NCBI RefSeq assembly: GCF_016862915.1
Contig: NZ_BONW01000001.1
Coordinates: forward strand, 434,001-498,000
Length of the DNA stretch: 64,000 nt
Direction of reading: 5' to 3'
Source of the DNA: Plantactinospora endophytica
GTDB taxonomy: Bacteria; Actinomycetota; Actinomycetes; Mycobacteriales; Micromonosporaceae
The stretch's first letter is position 1. The number at the start of each line of letters is the position of its first letter. Position numbers and translations under genes: made by a program. Below are positions 32,759-41,814 of this stretch, piece by piece. A model generated the notes under the pieces. That model had not been told where the DNA came from, made no database searches, and worked only from the letters and a program-made list of their open reading frames with translations.

Positions 32759-33325
32759 GTGGCGTTCTGGCGCGTCCGGAGGCAGATCCGGCTCGAAGCG
32801 GGGCACGTCCTCGGCCGGTCGTCCGCGCCCGGCGTCCACTTCGTCCAGTACTGCGAGACCGCCCGGACCGTCACCCGCCCGGCACACGGCAGGGCTGAAC
32901 ACGGCATCTCCTGCGGACACTGCGGTCACGTCGTGTCGTTCACCGTCCTCTCCGTCGCCCTGACCCGCCGCCACCGGATGATTGCGTACGGCATCGGGGT
33001 GCTCCTGCTGGGTGCCGTCGTGCTGCTCTACGCCGTCGGCATCGATGCCGTGATCGAGGCCGACACCCCGGTGTGGGCACTGCTGCTCACCGTCGCGGAG
33101 ATAGCCCTGATCATGCTGTCCGTCCTGCTTCTCGCCTACGCCGCGGTGCACGAGTACGGAGTCCGGGCGCCGGGTCTCTGGCCGCACGGGGCGCGGCACG
33201 ACGGGCATCTTGCCATGATCGATCCAGACCTCGGCCGGAAGCCGTCGGCCCGCAACGGCCGCGCGATCTCCTCGGTCCATCGCCACCCGCCCGACGAGCA
33301 GCTCACCATCCCCGACGCCGACTGA
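32759..33325 (+). CDS. Unknown protein with Cys pair and two membrane helices
   Basis: 188 residues. An N-terminal soluble part with HFVQYCETA and SCGHCGH (a CxxC pair, possible zinc ribbon), then two transmembrane helices (about 80-100 and 112-135) and a polar tail. The GTG at 32759 has GGGAGG eight bases upstream, which is better than the ATGs further upstream. Not recognised. Confidence 0.65.
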   Translation: MAFWRVRRQIRLEAGHVLGRSSAPGVHFVQYCETARTVTRPAHGRAEHGISCGHCGHVVSFTVLSVALTRRHRMIAYGIGVLLLGAVVLLYAVGIDAVIEADTPVWALLLTVAEIALIMLSVLLLAYAAVHEYGVRAPGLWPHGARHDGHLAMIDPDLGRKPSARNGRAISSVHRHPPDEQLTIPDAD

Positions 33326-33350
33326 CCGACCCTGCTCGGGGCGACGCCGA

Positions 33351-33635
33351 CTACCGACCGGGAGGCTGGACCGGCAACGGGCCGGGTGGCACCGGGCGGT
33401 GCTCACGACGGAGGTACACCCGACGGGCGTCGTCCGAGAAGTTGACCACCCGCCAGCCCTGGGATTCCAGCAGCTCCGCCGCCGCGAAGCTGGTCTGGAG
33501 CACACTCGTGCCCAACCCGCCGAGGCTCTCGACGCAGACGAACGTCAGCGGATAGCCGTGCAGTCGTACCTGGCCGGAGAGGATGTCCGTGGCCCTGAAC
33601 CCACGGGGTGGCGGGGGTGGCGCCGGCATCATCAT
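33351..33635 (-). CDS. Small unknown protein
   Basis: 94 residues with a Pro-rich start and end and a central alpha/beta part (GQVRLHGYPLTFVCVESL, AAELLESQGWRVVNF). No family recognised. Codon usage is normal for the genome. Confidence 0.55.
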   Translation of the reverse strand: MMMPAPPPPPRGFRATDILSGQVRLHGYPLTFVCVESLGGLGTSVLQTSFAAAELLESQGWRVVNFSDDARRVYLRREHRPVPPGPLPVQPPGR

Positions 33636-33747
33636 CCGCCCACCATAGATGCCCTGCGCGACCCGTCCCGCTACCGATTTCGAACGCCGCGCCTCGGAGG
33701 CAGACCCGCCGGAAACCCTGTGCTACCGCCTCGTCCTTACCGGCCGG

Positions 33748-34365
33748 TCAGCGCCGGGAGACGGGCTGACGGAGGAGGGTACGCAGCTTCGCCGGCTCCG
33801 TCTTCCGTGGATCGCTGAGATAGATCTCGTGGTGTGGCCCGTTGAAGGCGAGCCCGTTGGCCGGCATGAACTCGTCGTGCAGGCGGGCCAGCACCGGCCC
33901 CTCGTCGTCGTACGAGCCGACGTGCAGGACCTGCACGGACAGCCCTTCCGCGTACCGCTCGAAACGTAGCCGGTCGAGTGCCGGTAGCTGCTTCTTCGCG
34001 GCGGTCAGCTCGATCGCCTCTTCCACCATGGCCGGGGTAATCCACTCGGGCTGGGTGACCATCATCGTCCACCGCCACTCGTGCTTGTCCCGGGTGACGA
34101 AGACACTCGGATCGTCGGCCGACCACAGCCCTTCCAGCGGGGCGACCACGTAGTCCCGGCCGAGCTGCCGCTTGCTGGCGAACTTCACCGCGTACGAGAC
34201 GGAGTAGAGCGCGGTCACCGCGTCCTGGTACGCCGTCGACGTGTTCGGGTCGCCCTCGCCGTCGACCATCAGGTACGGCAGCTCCGGCACCTCCACCAGC
34301 TCGAACCTGCCGGCCCGGGGGGCGTAGAGGTCCTTGCGGTCCCGCTTGATGTCCGACTTGGTCAC
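33748..34365 (-). CDS. GyrI-like small-molecule-binding protein
   Basis: 205 residues with the GyrI-like (SOUL/BRD-like) fold signature: ELPYLMVDGEGDPN near the start, then ALYSVSYAVKF, WRWTMMVTQPEWI, and VLHVGSYDDEGPVLARLHDEF near the end. Such proteins bind or hydrolyse small hydrophobic ligands and are often stand-alone relatives of multidrug regulators. No DNA-binding domain is attached. Confidence 0.82.
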   Translation of the reverse strand: MTKSDIKRDRKDLYAPRAGRFELVEVPELPYLMVDGEGDPNTSTAYQDAVTALYSVSYAVKFASKRQLGRDYVVAPLEGLWSADDPSVFVTRDKHEWRWTMMVTQPEWITPAMVEEAIELTAAKKQLPALDRLRFERYAEGLSVQVLHVGSYDDEGPVLARLHDEFMPANGLAFNGPHHEIYLSDPRKTEPAKLRTLLRQPVSRR

Positions 34366-34426
34366 AGCCCGCCCCAGGTCCCTGTCGTGGTGGCGATCCA
34401 GTCCGGGTCGGCCCGGCCCGGCCCCG

Positions 34427-34654
34427 TCAACGGCCGTCGTCGCCGGTCGTCTGCGGCGAGGATCCCTCCGGCGTCTTACGGAACCACAACCACACCCCGG
34501 TGAGCGTAGAAGCCGCCCCCGCGACCGCGATCGCCGACTTGGCCAGGGTGGGAAGATCGTCGAGGACCGGGAAGGCCTGGGAGAGCGCCAACGCCAGAAA
34601 GCCGATCACCAACAGGAGGACGGCGAGAACCCGCTGTCGAATCATGGATGCCAT
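34427..34654 (-). CDS. Small two-helix membrane protein
   Basis: 75 residues with two hydrophobic segments (about 7-27 and 36-58) and a polar C-terminus. A second ATG three codons in is an alternative start. Function unknown; 61 bp upstream of the GyrI-like gene on the same strand. Confidence 0.55.
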   Translation of the reverse strand: MASMIRQRVLAVLLLVIGFLALALSQAFPVLDDLPTLAKSAIAVAGAASTLTGVWLWFRKTPEGSSPQTTGDDGR

Positions 34655-34884
34655 TGGATCACACCGCCTCGGGCATCCCGGTCGCCCGGCGTCCGACGTC
34701 GACCGTGCCCGGGGCGTTCAACGTCACCGGCGGCTGGGCCGACGGGTGTTCGGCACCGTCACGACCCGGAAACCAGGCGAGAGGTTCACGCCGAGTTCGA
34801 GCCGCGTTGCCTGTCGGCCCGAACGGTGTTGGTCCGGATGGCACGTACTGTCAGCGGACCGTCCCGATCCCGAGGAGGACGACC

Positions 34885-36750
34885 ATGCGACGCAGCCCGA
34901 CACGACGCGGATTCCTCCAGGGCGCCGGACTGGTCGGGGCGGGACTGGTCGGCGCCGGAGCCACCGCCGGCGTGCTGCTACCACCCGCCACGCTCGCCTG
35001 GCGACGGCTCGGCGACGGCGGCGACGACTATCGTCCCGATCCCGCGTCACCCCGGTTCACCCTCGCGGTCATCCCGGACACCCAGTACCTCTTCGACGGC
35101 GACCGGGGTGACCCGGAACCACTGGCGGCAACGCTGCGCTGGATCGTGGCGCACCAGGCGGAGCGGAACATCGTGCTCACCGCCCACCTCGGCGACATCG
35201 TCGAGAACGGGGCCGCCGCCGAACTGGCCGAGGCGGGCCGGATCTTCGAGATCCTCGACCGGCACGGGACCCCGTACAGCGTGCTGGCCGGCAATCACGA
35301 CATCGACGCGTCCCGGACCGACCAGCGCGGGCCGAGCGCCTATCTGGAGGTCTTCGGGCCACACCGGCTCCGCCGGCTGCCGACGTACGGGGGCGGGACT
35401 CCGGACGGCTACAACACGTACCACGTCTTCCGCGCCGCCGGACGCGACTGGCTGCTGCTGGCGCTGGACTGGCGGCCGTCGGACGCCGGCCTCGACTGGG
35501 CCCGGTCGGTGCTCGCGGCGCATCCGACCAGCCCGGCGATCCTGACCACGCACGACCTCGCCGACGCCGACCACTCCGGCGCGACCTGGCTCTCCGAGCA
35601 CGGCCAGCGGCTCTGGGACCGGCTGATCCACGACAGCGACCAGATTTTCCTCACCCTCAACGGGCACTTCTGGCCACCCGGCCGGTTGGTCCGGCCCAAC
35701 GCCGCCGGGCGGGACGTGCACGTGCACATCACCAACTACCAGGATCGCTACTACGGCGGCGGCGGGATGCTCCGGCTGTACTCGTTCGACCTGGCCCGGG
35801 GCACCATCGACGTCGAGACGTTCTCGCCGTGGATCCTGGGGCAGCGGCCGGAGTGGCGTACCGGACCGGCCCGGCGGGAGGTGGAGTTGACCGATCCGGG
35901 CAACCGGTTCAGCCTGGCCGTCGACTTCGCCGAACGGTTCGCCGGATTCGCCCCGGTGGCCCGGCGCCCGGCACGTGTCCCGGCCGCCGTACTTGTCGAC
36001 GGCACGGTCGCGTACTGGCGGTTCGACCAGGGGTGGGCCGACGGCAGCGCCGTACCGGAGGGGTTCCGGATCGACGACCTCTCCGGCCGGGGCAACCACC
36101 TGACCCGGGTGACCCTGCCGGGCAGCGGGCCGGCGGCGCTGCGCTGGTCGACCGGGCACCACGACGACCAGCCCGGGCACGGCAGCCTCTACTTCGATGG
36201 CGGGCAGCAGCCGGCCCGGGGCGGCTACCTGCGTACCGTCGACGGCGCTCCGCTGCACGCGGCGACCTTCGAGGACGGCTACACCGTCGAGGCGTTCGTG
36301 AAACTGCCGGCCGACGTCCGGACCGCCGGGCACGGCGGGATGAGTGTGCTGAGCCGCTTCGGTACCGGCCGGGACGCCGGCAAGACCGGCCCCGACCCGG
36401 CGGAACCGACCGCCACCCTCGGGTTCACCGCCGGGATGGGGTTGAAGTGGGTGGTCTTCCCGGTCAACTTGAACGGCCTCGTCAGCAACTGGGGCCACGA
36501 GGTGCGGCCCGACGAGTGGTTCCACGTCGCGGTGGTGAACGACGGCCGGCACACCACCCTCTACGTCGACGGTGCGCGGCTGCTCCGCAATCCGTCCGCG
36601 GTCGCCACCGGGCTGGCCGGTTCCGACGAACCGTGGCTGGTCGGCGCCCAGCACCGGGACCGGATCGTCCAGCAGGGCTTCTACGGCTGGATCGGGGACA
36701 TCCGGATCGCCGACCGGCCACTGCCGGTCGAGCGCTTCCTGCTCGCCTGA
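34885..36750 (+). CDS. Tat-exported metallophosphoesterase with LamG-like domain
   Basis: 621 residues. The N-terminus carries a twin-arginine signal (RRGFLQGAG) with a Gly/Ala-rich hydrophobic core. The phosphoesterase domain (about 55-320) shows VIPDTQY, HLGDIVENG, GNHDID, TTHD and NGHFW. The C-terminal part (about 370-620) is a concanavalin/LamG-like beta-sandwich (GYTVEAFVKLP, WFHVAVVNDGRHTTLYVDG). It is probably a secreted phosphodiesterase or nucleotidase with a carbohydrate-binding module. The ATG has GAGGAGG upstream. Confidence 0.85.
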   Translation: MRRSPTRRGFLQGAGLVGAGLVGAGATAGVLLPPATLAWRRLGDGGDDYRPDPASPRFTLAVIPDTQYLFDGDRGDPEPLAATLRWIVAHQAERNIVLTAHLGDIVENGAAAELAEAGRIFEILDRHGTPYSVLAGNHDIDASRTDQRGPSAYLEVFGPHRLRRLPTYGGGTPDGYNTYHVFRAAGRDWLLLALDWRPSDAGLDWARSVLAAHPTSPAILTTHDLADADHSGATWLSEHGQRLWDRLIHDSDQIFLTLNGHFWPPGRLVRPNAAGRDVHVHITNYQDRYYGGGGMLRLYSFDLARGTIDVETFSPWILGQRPEWRTGPARREVELTDPGNRFSLAVDFAERFAGFAPVARRPARVPAAVLVDGTVAYWRFDQGWADGSAVPEGFRIDDLSGRGNHLTRVTLPGSGPAALRWSTGHHDDQPGHGSLYFDGGQQPARGGYLRTVDGAPLHAATFEDGYTVEAFVKLPADVRTAGHGGMSVLSRFGTGRDAGKTGPDPAEPTATLGFTAGMGLKWVVFPVNLNGLVSNWGHEVRPDEWFHVAVVNDGRHTTLYVDGARLLRNPSAVATGLAGSDEPWLVGAQHRDRIVQQGFYGWIGDIRIADRPLPVERFLLA

Positions 36751-36765
36751 CCTCGGCGGGGCCTC

Positions 36766-36875
36766 GGCACCGCCCCGGGACCGACCCTGCACCGCCCCGG
36801 GACCGATCCGGCACCGCCCCGGGACCGATCCGGCACCGCCCCGGGACCGATCCGGCACCGCCCCGGGACCGACCC
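36766..36875. repeat. Five tandem 22-bp GC-rich repeats
   Basis: Five head-to-tail copies of GGCACCGCCCCGGGACCGATCC or near variants (36766, 36788, 36810, 36832, 36854). Each contains the palindrome CCCGGG. They lie between two convergent genes, with no spacers, so this is not a CRISPR array. Confidence 0.88.
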
Positions 36876-36936
36876 GGCGCTGAATCCGGTGCCGGTATGA
36901 GCGGAAGGCTGATATGCGCTTGGATATCGGGCCAGC

Positions 36937-37836
36937 TCAGGGCGAGGGTGCGGGTCGACCGTCGCGGAGGGCTTCGACGGCGGTCCGGGCCGCCTCGCCG
37001 ATCGCCAGGTCGACGTCGATCCGGCGGGTGGCGAGCCGTCGGGTCCGGGCGAAGACCGCGATCGCGTACCGGCCGCCGTCCGGGTACTCGGCGACGCCCG
37101 CCTCCATGTGCAGTCCGGGCAGCGTACCGGTCTTCGCGGCCACCCGTACGCCGGGCGGGAAGCCGGAGGCGATCCGGGTCCAGAAGAGCTGCCGGCTCAT
37201 CAACTCGCGGACCAGTGCGTTCGCTGCCGGAGGGCCGGCCTCGTCCCGCCAGATCAACCCGAGCAGTCGGGTGATCTCCCGAGCCGTGCTGGAGGTGGTC
37301 CGCTCCGGGTCGAAGACCCGCATCGCCCGGATCCGCTGCTCCGGCAGGAGCGGGAAGATCTGCGCGAACTCGGCGTCGTCCCGGGCGCCGACGTCGGCGT
37401 ACATCGACTCCAGCAGTTGCCGGGGACCGCCGACGATCCGGGTACGCCCCAACCCCAGCTCCGCCGCGAGCAGCGGCAACACGTCCGGCCCGACCCGGCG
37501 CAGCAGCAGGTCCGCCGCCGAGTTGTCGGTGACGGTCATCGCGAAGTACGCCAGGTCCCGCAACGACACCTCGACGTCGTCGGCGCAGCCGGCGGTGCCC
37601 CAACCGCCCAACCGGTCCTCGGCCCGGACCAGCATCCGCTCGGTCGGGTCGAGCTGGCCGGCGGCGGCCTGCCGGGCGAACTCCAGCACCAGCAGGATCT
37701 TGAAGATCGAGGCGATCACCACCTGCTCGTCCGCCTCGATCCCCAGCTCGGCCCCGCCGTCGATGTCGACGACGTGCAGCCGGGCGTCGACCCCCACATC
37801 GTCGAAAATCCGCGTGATACGTCCCAAGGTCGGCAC
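36937..37836 (-). CDS. Class A beta-lactamase-like serine hydrolase
   Basis: 299 residues with the penicillin-binding fold motifs: SxxK in SIFK (about 43-46), SDN equivalent TDNSA, and KTGT near residue 236. No signal peptide is visible, which is unusual for a beta-lactamase and suggests a cytoplasmic hydrolase or an unrecognised export route. The GTG has TATCGT six bases upstream on the minus strand. It is divergent from a LysR regulator, the classic arrangement for inducible lactamase control. Confidence 0.82.
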   Translation of the reverse strand: MPTLGRITRIFDDVGVDARLHVVDIDGGAELGIEADEQVVIASIFKILLVLEFARQAAAGQLDPTERMLVRAEDRLGGWGTAGCADDVEVSLRDLAYFAMTVTDNSAADLLLRRVGPDVLPLLAAELGLGRTRIVGGPRQLLESMYADVGARDDAEFAQIFPLLPEQRIRAMRVFDPERTTSSTAREITRLLGLIWRDEAGPPAANALVRELMSRQLFWTRIASGFPPGVRVAAKTGTLPGLHMEAGVAEYPDGGRYAIAVFARTRRLATRRIDVDLAIGEAARTAVEALRDGRPAPSP

Positions 37837-37897
37837 GGCGCGACGATAACCTCCGCACGCCAGGCACGACCGCCGTCGCGCCCGGCCTCGGCCGTCC

Positions 37898-37915
37898 GAT
37901 ATCCGATCTCATATC
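37898..37915. promoter_or_regulatory. LysR-box-like inverted repeat in a divergent promoter
   Basis: GATAT and ATATC flank 8 bp of spacer and overlap TATCAT (37912-37917), the leaderless -10 of the LysR gene. It fits a T-N11-A type LysR site acting on both genes. Confidence 0.45.
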
Positions 37916-37923
37916 ATCGGCCG

Positions 37924-38976
37924 GTGGACCTGGCCCGGCACCTGCGACAGTTCGTCGTGGTGGCCGAGGAGCTGCACTTCGGCCGGGCCGCCGAGCTGCT
38001 CGGCATCGCCCAGCCGCCGCTGAGCCAGTCGATCCAGCGGCTGGAACGCGAACTCGGCGTCCAACTCTTCGACCGCTCCCGACGCCAGATCAGTCTGACC
38101 ACCGCCGGCCAACTCCTGCTGGCCGAGGCGCCGACCCTGCTGGCCGCCGAGGAACGCATCCGGATCGTGATGCGCAAGGCCCGGGACGGCGAGATCGGGA
38201 CGCTGCGGGCCGGCGTACCGCCGGAGACCCCGGCCGTCACGCTCCAGGCGCTGCTGCGCGGGCTGGCCGCCCGGGCACCCGGCCTCGACGTGGACCTCCA
38301 GGAGCTGACCAGCGCGGAGCAGTTCCGGATGCTCGCCGAGGCCCGGCTCGACGTCGGGCTGGTGCACCATCCGGTACCCGCCGGGGCGTTGCGGATCGGG
38401 CCGGTCGTCGAGATCCGCCTCGGCGTACTGCTGCCGCGCGCCTCGCCGCTGGCCCGGTTGCGGGAGGTCGCGCTCGCCGACCTCGCCGGGCACGATCTGG
38501 TGATCTTCCCGCGCGCCACCGCACCGGAGTGGCACGACCAGGTGCTCGACGTGTGCCGCCGGCACGGCTTCACGCCCCGGCGGGTCCGGCACGCCGGCAA
38601 CCCCGAGTTCCTGCTCGGCCTGGTGCTGGCCCGGGAGTGCGTGGCGTTCGAACCGGAGTCGACGGCCCGCCGCGAGCCCCGGGTCGCCTGGCGACCGCTC
38701 ACCGAGCCGGTGCTCGACAGGCGTACCTCGGCGGTCTGGCCGGACCGGTCCGCGCATCCGGCCGCGCCCACGTTCGCGCAGGTCGCCGCCGAGATCCTGG
38801 CCGGCCCGGACCCGGCCGTCCCGACCGTGCTGCCGGCCGGGCAGCCGCGCCCGTGGTCGGTCGTCTACCCACCGGACGACTTTCCGGTCACGGCTCCGCC
38901 CACTGGGCCGGTACGCCCCGGTCGGCGACATGCCGTTGCCGATCGCGGCTCCGCCGGGCCTACGGATGGCGGCTGA
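37924..38976 (+). CDS. LysR-family transcriptional regulator
   Basis: 350 residues. N-terminal helix-turn-helix (FVVVAEELHFGRAAELLGI, QSIQRLERELGVQLFDRS) followed by a periplasmic-binding-like effector domain (about 90-290). The C-terminal 50 residues are Pro/Arg-rich and outside the usual fold. The GTG start follows TATCAT by six bases. Probably controls the divergent hydrolase. Confidence 0.88.
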   Translation: MDLARHLRQFVVVAEELHFGRAAELLGIAQPPLSQSIQRLERELGVQLFDRSRRQISLTTAGQLLLAEAPTLLAAEERIRIVMRKARDGEIGTLRAGVPPETPAVTLQALLRGLAARAPGLDVDLQELTSAEQFRMLAEARLDVGLVHHPVPAGALRIGPVVEIRLGVLLPRASPLARLREVALADLAGHDLVIFPRATAPEWHDQVLDVCRRHGFTPRRVRHAGNPEFLLGLVLARECVAFEPESTARREPRVAWRPLTEPVLDRRTSAVWPDRSAHPAAPTFAQVAAEILAGPDPAVPTVLPAGQPRPWSVVYPPDDFPVTAPPTGPVRPGRRHAVADRGSAGPTDGG

Positions 38977-39031
38977 CCGAAGGTCCGTCTGGCTGGTCGG
39001 TGTCGGCCGACCCGGCGGTCCGGCGGGCGGC

Positions 39032-39694
39032 TCAGACGAATCCCTCGGCCACCAGTCGGGCGCCCTCGGCAGTGATCTCGTGCCGCTGTCCGGAGCCGCC
39101 GACCACCCGGCACCAGCTCTCCGACACCAGTCGACTGCCCGGCCCGGTGTCGGCGAACCGGAAGCTGAACCCGCCGTACATCCCGGGCACCGGGCACCAG
39201 GTGGCGGAGTCCGCCGGTTCGGTGAGTACCGCCAACTCGGGCAGCCGGAGCTGGTGCTCGTCGACGAACTGTCCGGCCCGGCCCCGGATCACCTCGTGGA
39301 ACAACTCCTCGATCCGGGCCAGCTCCCCGGCCGGTACGTCGTGGACGGGTCGCGGCTCCAGGATCTCGAACAGGTGCCGGTGGCCCCGCCGCCGGGCGAT
39401 GTCGAGCGGGCGGTCCCGGTCGGCGGTACGCAGCAGCCGCCAGGCGCCCAGCCCGACGAGCCGATCGACCACCTCCACCGGGGCACCGCCGTGGGCGGCC
39501 TGGTGCAGTGGTGCGTACCAGGAACGGCCGTCCGGCCGGATCGCGTTGACCATGCCCGGGTCCTGCCGGAGCAGGTCGAACACCCCCGGCCAGTCGTACG
39601 CCCGCGCCCGGTCGGCCAGCTCGTGCCGGATCGCGGTCACCTCGCCCTTCAGCGTCGCGCCCCGGGTGACTCCGTCCCACTCCTGGTTCGCCAT
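39032..39694 (-). CDS. Ankyrin-repeat protein
   Basis: 220 residues. Ankyrin-type units occupy about 25-115 (YDWPGVFDLLRQDPGMVNAI, PLHQAAHGGAPVEVVDRLVG, RDRPLDIARRRGHRHLFEIL). The C-terminal half is a separate beta-rich domain with MYGGFSFRF. The ATG at 39694 fits the start of the conserved part. Function unknown. Confidence 0.8.
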   Translation of the reverse strand: MANQEWDGVTRGATLKGEVTAIRHELADRARAYDWPGVFDLLRQDPGMVNAIRPDGRSWYAPLHQAAHGGAPVEVVDRLVGLGAWRLLRTADRDRPLDIARRRGHRHLFEILEPRPVHDVPAGELARIEELFHEVIRGRAGQFVDEHQLRLPELAVLTEPADSATWCPVPGMYGGFSFRFADTGPGSRLVSESWCRVVGGSGQRHEITAEGARLVAEGFV

Positions 39695-39817
39695 CCGAGC
39701 ATTCTGCCGGTGGACCCCGATCCGGTGGGTGTACCCCGATCCGCCGGGGTCCGGCCGGACTGTCGGTCCGGCCGGCTTGAATGGCAGGTGGGAGACCGAC
39801 GGAGAGGTGCGCGCGAG

Positions 39818-40345
39818 GTGACCGGGGAGTCGAGACAGGTCCGGATCGAGCCGTGGAGCAGGGGTGACCTCGACCTGCTCCGCCAGATCAACAGCCCGGA
39901 GATGAAACGGCACCTCGGCGGCCCGGAGACCGAGGAGCAGGTCGTCGCCAGGCACGAGCGTTACGTCCGGTTCGGCGCCTCCGGCCAGGGCTGCATGTTC
40001 CGGGTGGTCGCGGTGGCCGAGGAGGTGCCGGTGGGCAGCGTCGGCTACTGGGAGCGGGACTGGCGGGGCGAGCGGGTCTACGAGCTGGGCTGGAGCATCC
40101 TGTCGGCGTACCAGGGCAGAGGGCTGGCCACCGCCGCGTTGCTGGCGGTCGTCGACGTGGCTCGCGCCCGGCGGACCCACCGGTACGCCCACGCCTACCC
40201 CTCGGTCGACAACGGCGCCTCCAACGCGGTCTGCCGGAAGGCCGGCTTCGCGCTGCTCGGCGAGACCGAGTTCGAGTTCCCGAAGGGGCGGCTGATGCGT
40301 TCCAACGACTGGCGGCTCGACCTGACCGGGCCGGACATTTCGTGA
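39818..40345 (+). CDS. GNAT-family N-acetyltransferase
   Basis: 175 residues with the GNAT acetyl-CoA site (ILSAYQGRGLATAALLAVV, i.e. the Q/RxxGxG/A loop) and the NxAS-like VDNGASNAVCRKAGFALLG. It is RimJ-like in size. The substrate is unknown. GTG at 39818 is chosen; an in-frame GTG at 39788 is possible. Confidence 0.84.
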   Translation: MTGESRQVRIEPWSRGDLDLLRQINSPEMKRHLGGPETEEQVVARHERYVRFGASGQGCMFRVVAVAEEVPVGSVGYWERDWRGERVYELGWSILSAYQGRGLATAALLAVVDVARARRTHRYAHAYPSVDNGASNAVCRKAGFALLGETEFEFPKGRLMRSNDWRLDLTGPDIS

Positions 40346-40571
40346 CGGGCAGGTTGTCGGTATGTGTTGACCGCGATCGCCCGGGTTAGAGCCGGCCGGT
40401 GCGTGGAACTCGGCGGGCGGGACCGAAGGGGGCGGGTGGGTCGACGACTCCGACCTGTGGCGCTCCGGCTGCCGCGTGACCGCCGGGCACTGCCGGGCGG
40501 GGCGAGTTCCGGGCCGGGGTTCGTCGGCGACCGGTGGTGGGTGGTGGTGCCGGGAGGGGCGACGGCGTAAA

Positions 40572-40593
40572 TGAAAATGGTTGCCGTTATAGT
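40572..40593 (+). promoter_or_regulatory. Zur-box-like operator overlapping a promoter
   Basis: TGAAAATGGTTGCCG (40572-40586) keeps the left half of the streptomycete Zur consensus TGAAAATGATTTTCA exactly and about two thirds overall. TATAGT at 40588-40593 is a good -10. A zinc-loaded repressor here would silence the ribosomal genes downstream. Confidence 0.55.
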
Positions 40594-40614
40594 CTGCATC
40601 CGAGGGGGAACCGC

Positions 40615-40851
40615 ATGTCCAGACGATGTGTCGTCACCGGCACCGGGCCGGGCTTCGGCAACGCCGTGTCCCGCTCCCGCCAGCGCACCTGTCGCCGCTG
40701 GAGCCCCGACCTGCGGAATCACCGCTACTGGCTGCCCTCGGAGCGCGAGCGGGTCCGGCTGACCCTCACCGCCAGGGCGGTCCGGGCCGTCGACCCTAAC
40801 GGCGTCGAGCGGGTCGTGGCCCGGCTGCGCGCGGCGGAGGTGATGATCTGA
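40615..40851 (+). CDS. rpmB: Ribosomal protein bL28, zinc-independent paralogue
   Basis: 78 residues: [19 protein letters not shown] and [20 protein letters not shown] are typical bL28. The usual CxxC zinc pairs are lost (only C5 of the first remains), so this is the C-minus form expressed when zinc is scarce. The ATG has GAGGGGG upstream. It shares one base with the bL33 gene start and follows a Zur-box-like site. The housekeeping copy would be elsewhere. Confidence 0.87.
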   Translation: MSRRCVVTGTGPGFGNAVSRSRQRTCRRWSPDLRNHRYWLPSERERVRLTLTARAVRAVDPNGVERVVARLRAAEVMI

Positions 40852-41018
40852 TGGCCCGACGCAACGACGTCCGCCCGATCGTCAAGCTGCGCAGCACCGG
40901 CGGCAGCGGTTACACGTACGTCACCCGCAAGAACCGCCGCAACAACCCGGACCGGCTGGTGGTGCGCAAGTACGACCCGGTGCTCCGCCGGCACGTCGAC
41001 TTCCGCGACGAGCGCTGA
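40851..41018 (+). CDS. rpmG: Ribosomal protein bL33, zinc-independent paralogue
   Basis: 55 residues, read as [48 protein letters not shown]. There is no cysteine at all, so it lacks the zinc ribbon of normal bL33. The ATG overlaps the bL28 stop by one base (TGATG). With bL28 it forms the zinc-sparing ribosome remodelling pair known in Streptomyces and Mycobacterium. Confidence 0.88.
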   Translation: MARRNDVRPIVKLRSTGGSGYTYVTRKNRRNNPDRLVVRKYDPVLRRHVDFRDER

Positions 41019-41244
41019 CGGCCTGCCGTGGGCTGGTGCACCGGCAGACCGAGCTGCTGCCCGGGGGTACGGAAGAGGAGCCGGTGACGCCACTGGTGAT
41101 CTCGACTGTCCGTCCGAATCGGACTCGACGGTTCCGTAACGCTGCGGACTTCCGCAGAAATTCACGTACCGACGCCGATTAGCCACTGGTATCGCCCAGT
41201 CCGCGCCGGTACGGCCGTGGCAGGTCGTTCCTAGCCTCGGAAAC

Positions 41245-41715
41245 ATGGCCGAACCGGCCGAACCGCAGTTCTTCCCGCCACCGCCACCACCACAACCGAA
41301 GTCCCGCAACACCACCAGGATCGTGCTGATCGTCGTCGCGATCGTGGTGGCGGTGTGCTGTGTGGGCGGTGCCGGTCTCGGATTCCTGTTGTTCCGCAGC
41401 GTCTCCGAGGCGGTGGGACCGGCCCGGGACGCCGGCACCCGGTACGTCGCCGACCTCGACGCCGGAAACTGGTCCGCCGCGAACGCGCAGACGTGTGCCG
41501 CCACCCGTCGACTGATGACCGAACAGGAGTTCGTGGCCGGTCAGGAGGCCGGCCCGAAGGCGACCGGATACGAACTGACCGGCACCAATGTCGGCAACTA
41601 CAACGGGCGGCAGACGGCGACGATCACCATCGAGGTCAGCTATCCGGGCGGTGACGTCCGGACGGTGCAGATCCCGATGGTGCACGAGGGCGGGCAGTGG
41701 CGCCCCTGCCCGTGA
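41245..41715 (+). CDS. Membrane-anchored DUF4878-like protein
   Basis: 156 residues: a Pro-rich cytoplasmic N-terminus, one membrane helix (about 26-51), then an exported NTF2-like domain (ARDAGTRYVADLDAGNWSAA, TATITIEVSYPGG, VHEGGQWRPC). TAGCCT seven bases before the ATG indicates a leaderless transcript. Role unknown; such domains are often cell-wall or lipoprotein-like sensors. Confidence 0.72.
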   Translation: MAEPAEPQFFPPPPPPQPKSRNTTRIVLIVVAIVVAVCCVGGAGLGFLLFRSVSEAVGPARDAGTRYVADLDAGNWSAANAQTCAATRRLMTEQEFVAGQEAGPKATGYELTGTNVGNYNGRQTATITIEVSYPGGDVRTVQIPMVHEGGQWRPCP

Positions 41716-41814
41716 GGCGGGGGCGCCGTCACCGTCGACCCTGCGCCGGGCCACGAACCTGCCCCTGTCGGCCGGGGCAGCTTCGCGGTCGGATGCGGCG
41801 AGCTCCGGCCCTGG

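Noticed and set aside
36766-36875. Possible CRISPR array
   Set aside because: Units are strictly head to tail with no variable spacers and no cas genes; it is a minisatellite.
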